DNA from: Pelagomonas calceolata
Taxonomy: Eukaryota > Sar > Pelagophyceae > Pelagomonadales > Pelagomonadaceae
Assembly (NCBI GenBank): GCA_918797485.1
Contig: CAKKNE010000002.1
Coordinates: 5,980,501 to 6,044,500, forward strand
Length of the DNA: 64,000 nucleotides
Direction: 5' to 3'
This document shows, piece by piece, positions 56,446 to 64,000 of this stretch (position 1 is the first letter of the stretch; each line of letters begins with the position of its first letter). The position numbers were made by a program, and so were the translations under genes. Under the pieces are notes generated by a model. The model worked only from the letters and a program-made list of their open reading frames with translations. It was not told the DNA's origin and did not search any database.

Positions 56446-57393
56446 CTAGCGGACCTTCCGCTCGCGCGCGCGCGCGTCCGCCGCCGCGACGGCGCCCGCG
56501 CACGCGGCCGCCTGGAGGTACATCGACGGCGCGGCGCACGCGTGCATGAGGTCGATGCCGCAGCGCACGCCGCCCAGCAGCATGGACGGCGGCATGCTGA
56601 GCAGCGCGACGAACATGAAGAGGCCGCTCGTCTTGCCGTCCGCGGCCCGGCCCCGCTTCCCCGCGTCCGGCGACCGCGCGCCGTGCGCGTTCAGCAGCGT
56701 GAAGACGACGTTCGTGCCCACGCCGAAGAAGAGCATGAGCGTCCCGAGCGACTCGCAGCGCCAGTCCGGGAACGACGCCACGAGGTCCGTCGCGTCCCTA
56801 TATTTCGGGTCGAAGATCGCCTCGAAGGGCGTCGCGGCGTAGCCCCTTCCATCAAAAGTGAGGGTCAGCGGCACCGTCGCCTCCTTCACCCTATTCAGCG
56901 CGAGCGCCGAGGCCATCCAGGGCAGGTTGCTCATTCTTCGCACGAAGAACGCCGGCAACGTCAGCTCCAGCGTCTTGGGGAGGGGCAGGTAGTCCGACAG
57001 GTCCACCCGAAAGTAGGCGCACGGCAGATAGAGTAGCGGCGCCACCAAAAACCCGGCCACGCCGAGCACCGCGTGCCGCGCATCCTCGAGCTGGTCCAGG
57101 CAGCACACCATGCCATACAACGGCGGCGCGAAGCACCCGCACAGCATGTAGTAGGCCCAGAATTTGTCCGGCACGGCATAATTCGGTTCGACCAGATGCA
57201 TCAAACACCCGAACCCTTGAAAGCCGATCATGCAGAGGTAGTAGGCGAGCGTGAGACCTTGCAGGGCCCGCGCCCGGTCCCCCGTGACGCGGCCCCGGCG
57301 CACGAACCGGTACACGAAGCACCAGTGCATCGCGCAGAGCAGCGCGTCGCCGAGCGCGTTCGTGTAGCGCGCGTTTTCCGAGATGGCCAGCAT
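56446..57393 (-). CDS. Unknown multipass membrane protein
   Basis: 315 residues from the ATG at 57391-57393 (MLAISENARYTNALGDALLC). About seven hydrophobic helices, e.g. ALQGLTLAYYLCMIGFQGFGCLMH, AYYMLCGCFAPPLYGMVCC, AVLGVAGFLVAPLLYLP, SLGTLMLFFGVGTNVVFTLLNAH and LFMFVALLSMPPSMLLGG. Cys-rich in the first half; short basic C-terminus. No family recognised. Confidence 0.7.
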   Translation of the reverse strand: MLAISENARYTNALGDALLCAMHWCFVYRFVRRGRVTGDRARALQGLTLAYYLCMIGFQGFGCLMHLVEPNYAVPDKFWAYYMLCGCFAPPLYGMVCCLDQLEDARHAVLGVAGFLVAPLLYLPCAYFRVDLSDYLPLPKTLELTLPAFFVRRMSNLPWMASALALNRVKEATVPLTLTFDGRGYAATPFEAIFDPKYRDATDLVASFPDWRCESLGTLMLFFGVGTNVVFTLLNAHGARSPDAGKRGRAADGKTSGLFMFVALLSMPPSMLLGGVRCGIDLMHACAAPSMYLQAAACAGAVAAADARARERKVR

Positions 57394-57933
57394 TTTATGG
57401 CGTGCGCTGCGGCTCTGTGGCTGCGCGAGGCGCCACGGTATCGCGCACGCGTCGTCCGTCAAGTGTGTGCCACCACAGCAGGGAGAGCACTGCCAAAGTT
57501 GCAGCTCTGCCGTGCAACCGCAGGGTTTCTGCGGGGCTCAAGCGCTTTGGCGCGTTGAGAGCTATTGTGGAAACGCGCGCGAAGCGTTCTGCTGCCGCGT
57601 CGCGGACGCGCGTAGCAACAAAGCTGGTCTCTCAAGTTGTGGCAAGCCGAGGATCCGCGAGTCCCCAGGCACGAAGAAGGGTCGAGGCAGAGCTCGAGAA
57701 GTGCCCTCAAGATTGCTCCCGTTCCTCGCACCGGCTTTTGGCCGTAGGCATCTCCAAATTGCGAGAGGTCTAAAGCCGGCGAGGCGGCTGTACGCATCGT
57801 ACAAGCGCAGCGGTGCACAGGAGGCGAGGACTGGTCCGCGACAGTGCCCATTTCCACGCGTGTGCAACGAGACGCAGCGTTTTCCCGCAACTAATAGAGC
57901 TAGCAGCACCAACACACATAGTGGTGCGGCAGG
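57394..57933. other. Divergent intergenic region
   Basis: 540 bp between the membrane protein and the AsnRS gene. Open frames here have poor codon bias. I see no gene or repeat that I would support. Confidence 0.6.
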
Positions 57934-60186
57934 ATGGTCGCGGACACCGTCCACACCACACCATTAACGATCAAGAGCCAGGCCGCCCGGCGCGGCCCGG
58001 CGCCGCTCGACCTGCTGGTCGCGCCCGGCGCGCCCGAGCACAAGACGCAGAAGATCGAGGTCGCCGCGGCGCTCGCGAATATAAAACTGCGGATCACGGC
58101 CGCCAAGGACGAAGCTGAGTTGACGAAGCTCTGCCCCCACGCCGCGACCGTCGTGCTGATGACGCGCAACGGCCCGGTCACGCGGAGTGACGCCGTCCTG
58201 AAATATGTGTCCGGCCTCAACCCGGCGACGGAGCTCTGCGGCGCGGACGGCTTCGGGCGGGGGCGCGTCGACCAGTGGCTGGAGTTCGGGACCCACGAGT
58301 TGGAAGTCGCCGTGGTCGCCGCGACGACGCACGCGAAGAATAAAGAGGTTGTGAACCGGGCGACGAAGGACGTTCAGCAAGCGTGCCGGACGCTCGACGC
58401 GGCTCTGCAAAAAACGACGTACCTCGCGGGCGACCGCGTGTCGGCGGCAGACTGCGCCGTGGTCTGCGTGCTCCGCGCGGCGCTCAAGAATCAGTTGATT
58501 GCGACGAGCAAACTGGGCCCCTCGTTGCTACGATGGTACCTCACGTGCCTCCACGCGCCGGCCTTTTCCAGTATTTTGGGCGCCGACGCTAAGAATGATG
58601 CGCTCAAGGCGCTGCCCGCCGGCAAGGCGCCCACTTCAAAAAAAACCGCGGCGGCCAAGGCCAAGGCATCACCAACGGCGAAGGCCGTCGCCGACCCGCG
58701 GACGCTCTTCACGCCGACCTTCGCGCGGAGCCGCGAGCGGCTCAAGGAGCTGCTGGGCCGCGGCGCGGCCGCCGTCGGCGCGACGGTCGTCGTCGCCGGC
58801 TGGGTGAGGACGTTACGCGAAGCCATGAAGGGCGCGACGTTATTTGTGGAGCTCAACGACGGGTCGTGCCTCGCCTCGATCCAGGTGGTCTGCGGGAGCG
58901 ACTCGACCGAGGGCTTCGCCGCGGCCAAGGCCTGCGGCGGCGCCGGCGCTTCATTAAGAGTCGAGGGCGCGGTCGTCGAGTCCCCGGGCAAGGGTCAAAC
59001 GATAGAGATCCTGGCCAAGGCCATCACGGTCCTGGGCTGCACGCGCGGCGGCCCGGGCCGGACCGTCGGCGCGCAGACCTACCCGCTCGCGAAGAAGTAC
59101 CACACGCTGGAGCACCTGCGGACGCACGCGCACCTGCGGCCGCGGTCGCGCGTCGGGAGCGCCGTGGTCCGCCTGCGCAACGCGCTCGCGTTCGCGACGC
59201 ACGAGTTTTTTCAACAAAGGGGGTTTTTGTACGTGCACACTCCATTAATAACGGCGGCGGACTGCGAGGGCGCGGGCGAGCAGTTCACGGTGACGACGTT
59301 GCTGCCGCCGGAGCACGACAAGGCGCCGAAATTACCTACCGTCGACGGTCGGGTCGACTACTCGAAGGACTTTTTCGGGCGGCAGGCGTCTCTAACTGTA
59401 TCAGGACAGCTGAATGTGGAGACGCACGCCGTGTCGCTCGCCGACTGCTACACGTTCGGGCCGACGTTCCGGGCCGAGAACTCGAATACCTCGAGGCATC
59501 TGGCGGAGTTCTGGATGATCGAGCCCGAGGTGTCGTTCGCGACGCTAGCGGATGATATCGCCTTGGCGGAGGACTACCTGAAGTACTGCGTCGCGGCGGC
59601 GCTGTGCCGATGTGCCGATGATCTGGAATTTTTCGAAGGAAGTAAAAACGAAGGCCTAAGGGACCGCCTGAAGGCCATCGTCGAGACGCCCTTCAAACGG
59701 TTGGAGTACACGGAGGCCATCTCCGTCTTGCAGAAGGAGATGAAGGCCGGCCGGGCGAAGTTCGAGAACACGGACGTGACGTGGGGTATTGATCTCGACA
59801 GCGAGCACGAGCGGTATTTGACGGAGAAGGTGTACAAGGGCCCGGTGGTCTTGATCAACTACCCGAAGGACATCAAGGCCTTCTACATGAAACTGAATGC
59901 CGACGGCAAAACCGTGGCTGCCATGGACATCCTGGTCCCGCGCATCGGCGAAATTATTGGCGGCTCCCAGCGCGAGGACTCGCTGGAAGTGCTCGAGGAG
60001 CGGGCGAAGTCGGTCGGATTGAACCCCGAGGACATCAAGTGGTACGGCGAGCTGCGGCAGTACGGCTCCGTGCCGCACGCGGGCTTTGGACTGGGCTTCG
60101 AGCGGTTGGTGATGCTCTGCTCGGGCGTCGAGAACATCCGCGACGTGATCCCCTTCCCGAGGACGCCGGGGAACTGTCGCTTTTAA
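57934..60186 (+). CDS. NARS: Asparaginyl-tRNA synthetase, cytosolic type with GST-C-like N-terminal domain
   Basis: Single exon, 750 residues, longer than the usual 550. Residues 1-225 form an appended domain ending in a GST C-terminal-like helix set (TYLAGDRVSAADCAVVCVLRAAL), then an Ala/Lys linker. The OB-fold anticodon-binding domain (about 285-385) contains VVAGWVRTLREAMKGATLFVELNDGS. The class II catalytic core follows: motif 2 TFRAENSNTSRHLAEFWMIEPE-type segment, and motif 3 GFGLGFERLVML. It charges tRNA-Asn. Like GluRS, MetRS and similar eukaryotic synthetases with GST-like domains, the N-terminus may dock to a synthetase complex. Convergent with the methyltransferase gene, 27 bp apart. 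Confidence 0.95.
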   Translation: MVADTVHTTPLTIKSQAARRGPAPLDLLVAPGAPEHKTQKIEVAAALANIKLRITAAKDEAELTKLCPHAATVVLMTRNGPVTRSDAVLKYVSGLNPATELCGADGFGRGRVDQWLEFGTHELEVAVVAATTHAKNKEVVNRATKDVQQACRTLDAALQKTTYLAGDRVSAADCAVVCVLRAALKNQLIATSKLGPSLLRWYLTCLHAPAFSSILGADAKNDALKALPAGKAPTSKKTAAAKAKASPTAKAVADPRTLFTPTFARSRERLKELLGRGAAAVGATVVVAGWVRTLREAMKGATLFVELNDGSCLASIQVVCGSDSTEGFAAAKACGGAGASLRVEGAVVESPGKGQTIEILAKAITVLGCTRGGPGRTVGAQTYPLAKKYHTLEHLRTHAHLRPRSRVGSAVVRLRNALAFATHEFFQQRGFLYVHTPLITAADCEGAGEQFTVTTLLPPEHDKAPKLPTVDGRVDYSKDFFGRQASLTVSGQLNVETHAVSLADCYTFGPTFRAENSNTSRHLAEFWMIEPEVSFATLADDIALAEDYLKYCVAAALCRCADDLEFFEGSKNEGLRDRLKAIVETPFKRLEYTEAISVLQKEMKAGRAKFENTDVTWGIDLDSEHERYLTEKVYKGPVVLINYPKDIKAFYMKLNADGKTVAAMDILVPRIGEIIGGSQREDSLEVLEERAKSVGLNPEDIKWYGELRQYGSVPHAGFGLGFERLVMLCSGVENIRDVIPFPRTPGNCRF

Positions 60187-60213
60187 TTGAGTAAGTGCGA
60201 GTTACATAGACCC

Positions 60214-62334
60214 CTAGAAGCCGCGTTTCGCGCGGAAAGCTTGGATGGCCTCCTCGCGTTCGGCGGCGACGTCGCGGCCGTGGCGCGCCTTGTGGACGCG
60301 GAGCAGGGACTTGTAGAACTGCTCGAGGTCTCCGACGTTGCACGAGTTGCCGACGAGGCGCCACATCGCGTCCTCCTCAAGGTCGCAGCCCTCGAACCAG
60401 TCGACCGGGAAGCCCATCAACAGCAAAGCCTCTTCGATCGCGAGCTCTTCCTCATCGCCCGTGGCGCGGCACCGCTTGACCGCGCCCGGCGGCCGCGCGG
60501 ACGCCTTGAGGCAGTCGATCTTCGATACGAGCGCGAAGTACTTTCCCTCGCCGTACAATTTGTCGAGCAACTCCTGGAACGTATCAAAGCATCGCGGCTT
60601 CTCCTGGACGGGCCGCATCGTCGATCGGATGGAGCGCGGGCGGCTGTTCGGGCCCGTACCGTCCGTGGTTCGGACGTGCGGCACGCGGAACAGCTTGTTG
60701 TATTTTTCGGTATCGTCTTCGTCCATGATCACGTTCTCCACCAAGTAATTCAAGTCCTCGTTTTCCTTCTCGGCATAAGACAGCATCGCCGCGGCGGAAA
60801 AGTACTGCTTCGCCCCCTTGGCATTAAAGCCCCCGCGGTTGGCGTTGACCAGGGAGAAATGAACGCAGGAGCACGTCGCCGAGGCCACGTCATACTTTTT
60901 ACCGGCCAGGTCCTCCGCTATCGCAAAGTCGACGTTGCCAGCGACTGCCAGGTTCCTCGACGGCGGGCGCTCGACGGCGGGCGGCGCGCTGATCGGTTGT
61001 CCCGTCTCGATGGCGATACCCTGCTTCTTGCAGAAGTTTTCTAACACCATGCGAGCCTCCGGGTCAATCTCCCAGTTCGTAACGGAGTTAATTTTAATGC
61101 CGACATTGTAAATGGCCACCACGCACGCGCCCATGCCCCCACAGAGCAGCAGGACGTCGATGCCGCGATCAGAATGGATCCTTTCCAACCGCTCGTCAAT
61201 AATCTTGAGGCGCTCGGAGGTCCACCGTTTTGGACACGCCGCGTGCGCCACACTCAGAAGCCTCTTCTCGTCCTTCAAATCGTCGCGCGAGGCATCGCTC
61301 GCGGCTGCGACAATCCCCTCGAACCGATTGTGCAAATCGGGACAAAGCAGGCTCTGGCGGCTATTGTCGTCCCACTGGTCCCGGAGCGAGCGTCTCTGCT
61401 TCGACCGCTTCGGCAGCGTCACTAGGCTGTCTTCCGCGGGGCGCTTCGCTAGCTGCCGCTCCGGCGATGTTGGCGCGGCCTCGTCGTCCGACGTGTCGGG
61501 CGGTGGTGTGAAGGCGTCATCGTCGCCGTCGTCGCGCGACGGAGATGGCGACGGCGAGACCGTCGGCTGCAGCTGCACCGGAGTGAGGTCCCCACCTTTG
61601 ACTTTGCACTTTTCACGCAGTGCGGCCCCATCGCCCTCGTCGATAATAATATCAAAAATGTTGGATATCTCGCCCTGGCACACAACCGCTTTGGGGTACT
61701 CCCCGTCTCTGGTTTTCCAGAAAACGACATCGCCATCCGCCAGTTCCCTAGACATTGAAATACGGCCCTTGTGCGAGATCACATAAGGAACGGATACCTC
61801 CCGCTCACAAATAGGCTTCATGAGGTCCTCGTAGGCCTCGTTCACTTTTCGTGTAGCCTCGTCAGTGCCGCCCTTGTCCCGATGTACGGACAACAGGAGC
61901 TCGTTGCGCGCCTCTTTCAGCTCTTTTTCCTTACTTCTTCGTAGTTCGATGTGGGGCCGCACGCCCAGGACCAAATAGGGAGTTGGCGCTGCCAGCACGC
62001 GCGCCACTTCGGCGTTCGTCTTCCGCGGGCGCGCGGGCGCCGCGCGTGCGGTCGCTGGGCGCCGCGGCGCCGGGGCACCCTCGCGGCCATCGCTGCGGCC
62101 GCCGCCGAGGCCGTCGCCGCGCGGCTTAAAGTTGGGGGGCGCCACTTCCATGACCTTCAGCAAATCGATGTGCGTCGTAAAGGTGCCGCCGCGCTCGTTT
62201 TTGATGAAGGCTTGCCCAATGCTCTCGTGCAGCTGCTGCACCACCCATAGTTGCTCGTTCGGGTGACCAATGCGCACAACCTTGGCACCTGGCTGCACCG
62301 CCGCGGCATCATCATTGCGGGGCCTCATCTCCAT
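60214..62334 (-). CDS. DNMT3-like DNA cytosine-5 methyltransferase with degenerate J-domain
   Basis: 706 residues, ATG at 62332-62334. The N-terminal region is unassigned. Residues about 115-180 resemble a DnaJ J-domain (PYLVLGVRPH...SVHRDKGGTDEATRKVNEAYEDLM), but HPD is HRD. A PWWP-like or chromo-like segment may follow (LADGDVVFWKTRDGEYPKAVV). The methyltransferase part starts near 400: motif I IDVLLLCGGMGACVVA, motif IV CSCVHFSLVNANRGG (catalytic Cys kept; pattern closest to DNMT3 SPCxxxSxVN), motif VI YLVENV, motif IX LLLMGFPVDWF, motif X RLVGNSCNV. I cannot find a normal motif VIII (Q-x-R-x-R). Probably a nuclear DNA methyltransferase; activity is uncertain. Confidence 0.78.
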   Translation of the reverse strand: MEMRPRNDDAAAVQPGAKVVRIGHPNEQLWVVQQLHESIGQAFIKNERGGTFTTHIDLLKVMEVAPPNFKPRGDGLGGGRSDGREGAPAPRRPATARAAPARPRKTNAEVARVLAAPTPYLVLGVRPHIELRRSKEKELKEARNELLLSVHRDKGGTDEATRKVNEAYEDLMKPICEREVSVPYVISHKGRISMSRELADGDVVFWKTRDGEYPKAVVCQGEISNIFDIIIDEGDGAALREKCKVKGGDLTPVQLQPTVSPSPSPSRDDGDDDAFTPPPDTSDDEAAPTSPERQLAKRPAEDSLVTLPKRSKQRRSLRDQWDDNSRQSLLCPDLHNRFEGIVAAASDASRDDLKDEKRLLSVAHAACPKRWTSERLKIIDERLERIHSDRGIDVLLLCGGMGACVVAIYNVGIKINSVTNWEIDPEARMVLENFCKKQGIAIETGQPISAPPAVERPPSRNLAVAGNVDFAIAEDLAGKKYDVASATCSCVHFSLVNANRGGFNAKGAKQYFSAAAMLSYAEKENEDLNYLVENVIMDEDDTEKYNKLFRVPHVRTTDGTGPNSRPRSIRSTMRPVQEKPRCFDTFQELLDKLYGEGKYFALVSKIDCLKASARPPGAVKRCRATGDEEELAIEEALLLMGFPVDWFEGCDLEEDAMWRLVGNSCNVGDLEQFYKSLLRVHKARHGRDVAAEREEAIQAFRAKRGF

Positions 62335-62555
62335 GGTGCGACAGTTGTATCGGCAGCCCGGCGGCTTGCTTGTTTTGCAGCGCCGCGAGAGCCAGAGCGT
62401 TCGGCTTGCCAGTTCCGGCTCGTCCGCGAGCCTGGGGGAAGAGACCTCGGCCGCGCCACGGTACTTGTCCGCACGTCCTAGATGTACCAAAACGGAGCGG
62501 GGCCCAAGCTGGGGCGCGGCGTGGCCGCGGACGTGCCGACGACGGCGCGGAGTTG

Positions 62556-63848
62556 CTACAAATACTTAGTCGTCCGCGTCGCGAGCATGCTCGCCAGCAG
62601 CGGCCGCGAGATGGCCCCGGCCGTCTCGGGCCGCCGCGTGTCCCGAAGCGACGTCGACGCGGTCGGCGCCTTCCCCGTCGCGGGCCGCCGTCCGAGTGGC
62701 GGCTGCGGCTTCTTCATGATGGGACTCCGCCGCCGCGGCCCGGGCCGCCGCGCGGCCTCCAACAGATCAGGCGGCGGCGGGAACGTCAGCTCGCGCAGCT
62801 GCGCCACGACCTTCAGCTGGAGGCGGATCTCGTCGCCCACCTTCGGGCGCCTTGATCCGGGCGACGCCGCCGCGGACTGTGCGCGCGTGACAGACGACGC
62901 CGCCTTCGCCGTCCTCCCGACGGTCCGCGGCCGCGTCGTCGCCTTCAGCGCGTCGTCGAGCCGCGCCCTCAGCCCCCTATCAAAGGCGTCCAACAACGAG
63001 CGCAGCTCGGCCTGTTCCTGGAAGTCCTGGTTGTAGTCGGACCGGGCTTTGACCAGTTTCCGCTTCGCTCCCCTTATTTCGGCTTGGAGCGTCAATACTT
63101 CGGGAGATGGCACGGCCTCCTCTTCCGCGGCGGGCGCGGGCGCTTCGGCCGCCTCGAAGGTGTCCGCGTTCAGCTCGCGCAGGCGCTGCTGCAATTGGTC
63201 GCGTTTCTGTTTTTCGGCGACCAACTCCGCGATGAGCTCCTTGCGCGCCCTGCACGCCTTCGCGGCGCGCTCGCGCGCGACCTTATTTATGGAAGCCAGC
63301 TTCTCGGCCTGCTTCTTGTAGAGGTCGAGCGTGTCCCGCGACCAGGCCAGGTCCCGTTCGCCCTCCTCGCTCCGGTCGATCCAGCCGAGGCACCGCTCGT
63401 TCCGCGCCTTGCGCATCGCCTCGACCTCCTTGTAGGCGTGCTTGATGCGCGTCGCGAAGGACCGCTGCAGCGACTCCTCCTGGCCCTCGCACAACTCGTC
63501 GCAGCGCGCCTTCGACTCGACGACGGACTCCTGGACCTCGCCGTGCAGCTCGCCGAGCGTCGCGAGCCACCTCGGCACCTTCTCGGAACTTTCGCGCACG
63601 ATGGCCGCCGAGTCGTGCTCGCCCTTGCGCGCCCGTTCGGCGGCGCTCAACCGCGCGTCGCGCTTGTTTTGCTCGATGCGCAGCAGCGTCTCGGTCTCCT
63701 TGACCTCTCTTGCCAAGGCCTCGAGGCGCGCGTCGTAGGTCAGCGCTCTCCGCTTCAGGCCGCGGAGCTTGACGCGGTCGACGGGCGGCCGCTGCGACGC
63801 GAGCAGCGAGTCGGAGCTGCCCCGGCTGGCGCGACTGATGCGGCTCAT
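62556..63848 (-). CDS. Coiled-coil protein with basic C-terminus
   Basis: 430 residues, ATG at 63846-63848. The N-terminal 20 residues are Ser-rich, then nearly continuous coiled coil to about 310 (LEALAREVKETETLLRIEQNK, SFATRIKHAYKEVEAMRKARNE). A basic Pro/Arg-rich tail follows (GPRRRSPIMKKPQPPLGRRP). No catalytic domain. Similar in type to flagellar coiled-coil proteins; unassigned. GGCAGCC lies 18 bp upstream of the ATG. Confidence 0.75.
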   Translation of the reverse strand: MSRISRASRGSSDSLLASQRPPVDRVKLRGLKRRALTYDARLEALAREVKETETLLRIEQNKRDARLSAAERARKGEHDSAAIVRESSEKVPRWLATLGELHGEVQESVVESKARCDELCEGQEESLQRSFATRIKHAYKEVEAMRKARNERCLGWIDRSEEGERDLAWSRDTLDLYKKQAEKLASINKVARERAAKACRARKELIAELVAEKQKRDQLQQRLRELNADTFEAAEAPAPAAEEEAVPSPEVLTLQAEIRGAKRKLVKARSDYNQDFQEQAELRSLLDAFDRGLRARLDDALKATTRPRTVGRTAKAASSVTRAQSAAASPGSRRPKVGDEIRLQLKVVAQLRELTFPPPPDLLEAARRPGPRRRSPIMKKPQPPLGRRPATGKAPTASTSLRDTRRPETAGAISRPLLASMLATRTTKYL

Positions 63849-63865
63849 CGTCTGTTCCTCGACGA

Positions 63866-63872
63866 GGCTGCC
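63866..63872 (-). promoter_or_regulatory. GGCWGCC heptamer near start
   Basis: Read as GGCAGCC on the gene strand, 18 bp upstream of the ATG at 63848. Part of the recurrent near-start heptamer pattern. Confidence 0.4.
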
Positions 63873-64000
63873 TTGCGTCTCCGCGCGCGGCGGTGGCGTC
63901 CCTGGGAGGCAGCTCTGCAGAGGTTGCTTGATGAGGGCTTCTTAGCTGCCCCAGCTGTCTTTTCTGTCGACGCGTGGCTCGACGAGTTCCTGCCTTCGCG

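Noticed and set aside
57383-57967. 194-codon ORF in the AsnRS promoter region
   Set aside because: Begins inside the neighbouring gene's start, has poor wobble bias and low-complexity Arg/Ser/Cys content.
1-64000. CRISPR arrays, bacterial operons, riboswitches or rRNA genes
   Set aside because: None seen. The introns, bipartite plastid leaders and eukaryotic protein families show a eukaryotic nuclear sequence.

Overview
This is a gene-dense eukaryotic nuclear window with very GC-rich coding sequence. It most likely comes from a pelagophyte or other photosynthetic stramenopile close to Aureococcus anophagefferens. Three things support this. Several proteins carry bipartite plastid-targeting leaders: a signal peptide followed by motifs such as A-FAP, A-LAP or A-LHAP. 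The genes are long, almost intronless and closely packed in alternating orientation, with many tail-to-tail pairs only 17-35 bp apart. Most of the introns are introner elements, which are short non-autonomous transposon-like introns known from Aureococcus and Micromonas. No genome comparison was run, so the species call is inference.

Layout. 1-14 kb: a 5'-truncated polycystin-2-like channel with three introner introns, a MORN/SH3 coiled-coil protein, a small unknown gene, a truncated DUF288 protein, a CCCH-finger ORF without ATG, and acetoacetyl-CoA synthetase. 14.6-25.5 kb: a Pro/Ala-rich protein whose single intron contains a tRNA-Arg(CCT), a 1416-residue coiled-coil/ankyrin/WW protein, an ARM-repeat protein, and an acidic-tailed unknown protein with a short introner. 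25.9-37.8 kb: PDZ-PUB protein, plastid lumen protein, unknown protein, PDZ-HTTM-like membrane protein with a decayed introner, plastid EF4/LepA, coiled-coil protein, and a secreted PDZ/PA-domain protein. 38-46.6 kb: PSME4/PA200 proteasome activator with two ordinary short introns, a 77-residue ORF, an SLC35-type transporter and a 76-residue membrane protein. 46.6-48.1 kb: a palindrome-rich region with a 214-bp MITE-like element whose right end supplies the stop codon of a plastid-targeted gene, itself carrying a divergent introner. 48.6-64 kb: AlkB-type oxygenase with two zinc fingers, type I membrane protein, ZZ-finger protein with a variant introner, L-2-hydroxyglutarate dehydrogenase, plastid helicase-associated-domain protein, multipass membrane protein, asparaginyl-tRNA synthetase, a DNMT3-like cytosine-5 methyltransferase with a degenerate J-domain, and a coiled-coil protein.

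The main signal is the introner family. Seven copies in five genes share CTGTGTGGAAATCAA-type terminal inverted repeats and sit between 8-bp target duplications. The first bases of the upstream duplication (GT, once GC) serve as 5' splice site and the far repeat ends in the 3' splice site ACACAG. Removing each copy restores an uninterrupted reading frame, in either element orientation and at different stages of decay. A second strong signal is a repeated intergenic 12-mer, GTAAGACACTAG, found seven times (one with a single mismatch) and usually 138-188 bp upstream of a start codon in the gene's orientation. All intron calls rest on reading frame and splice-site inspection, not on transcript data.
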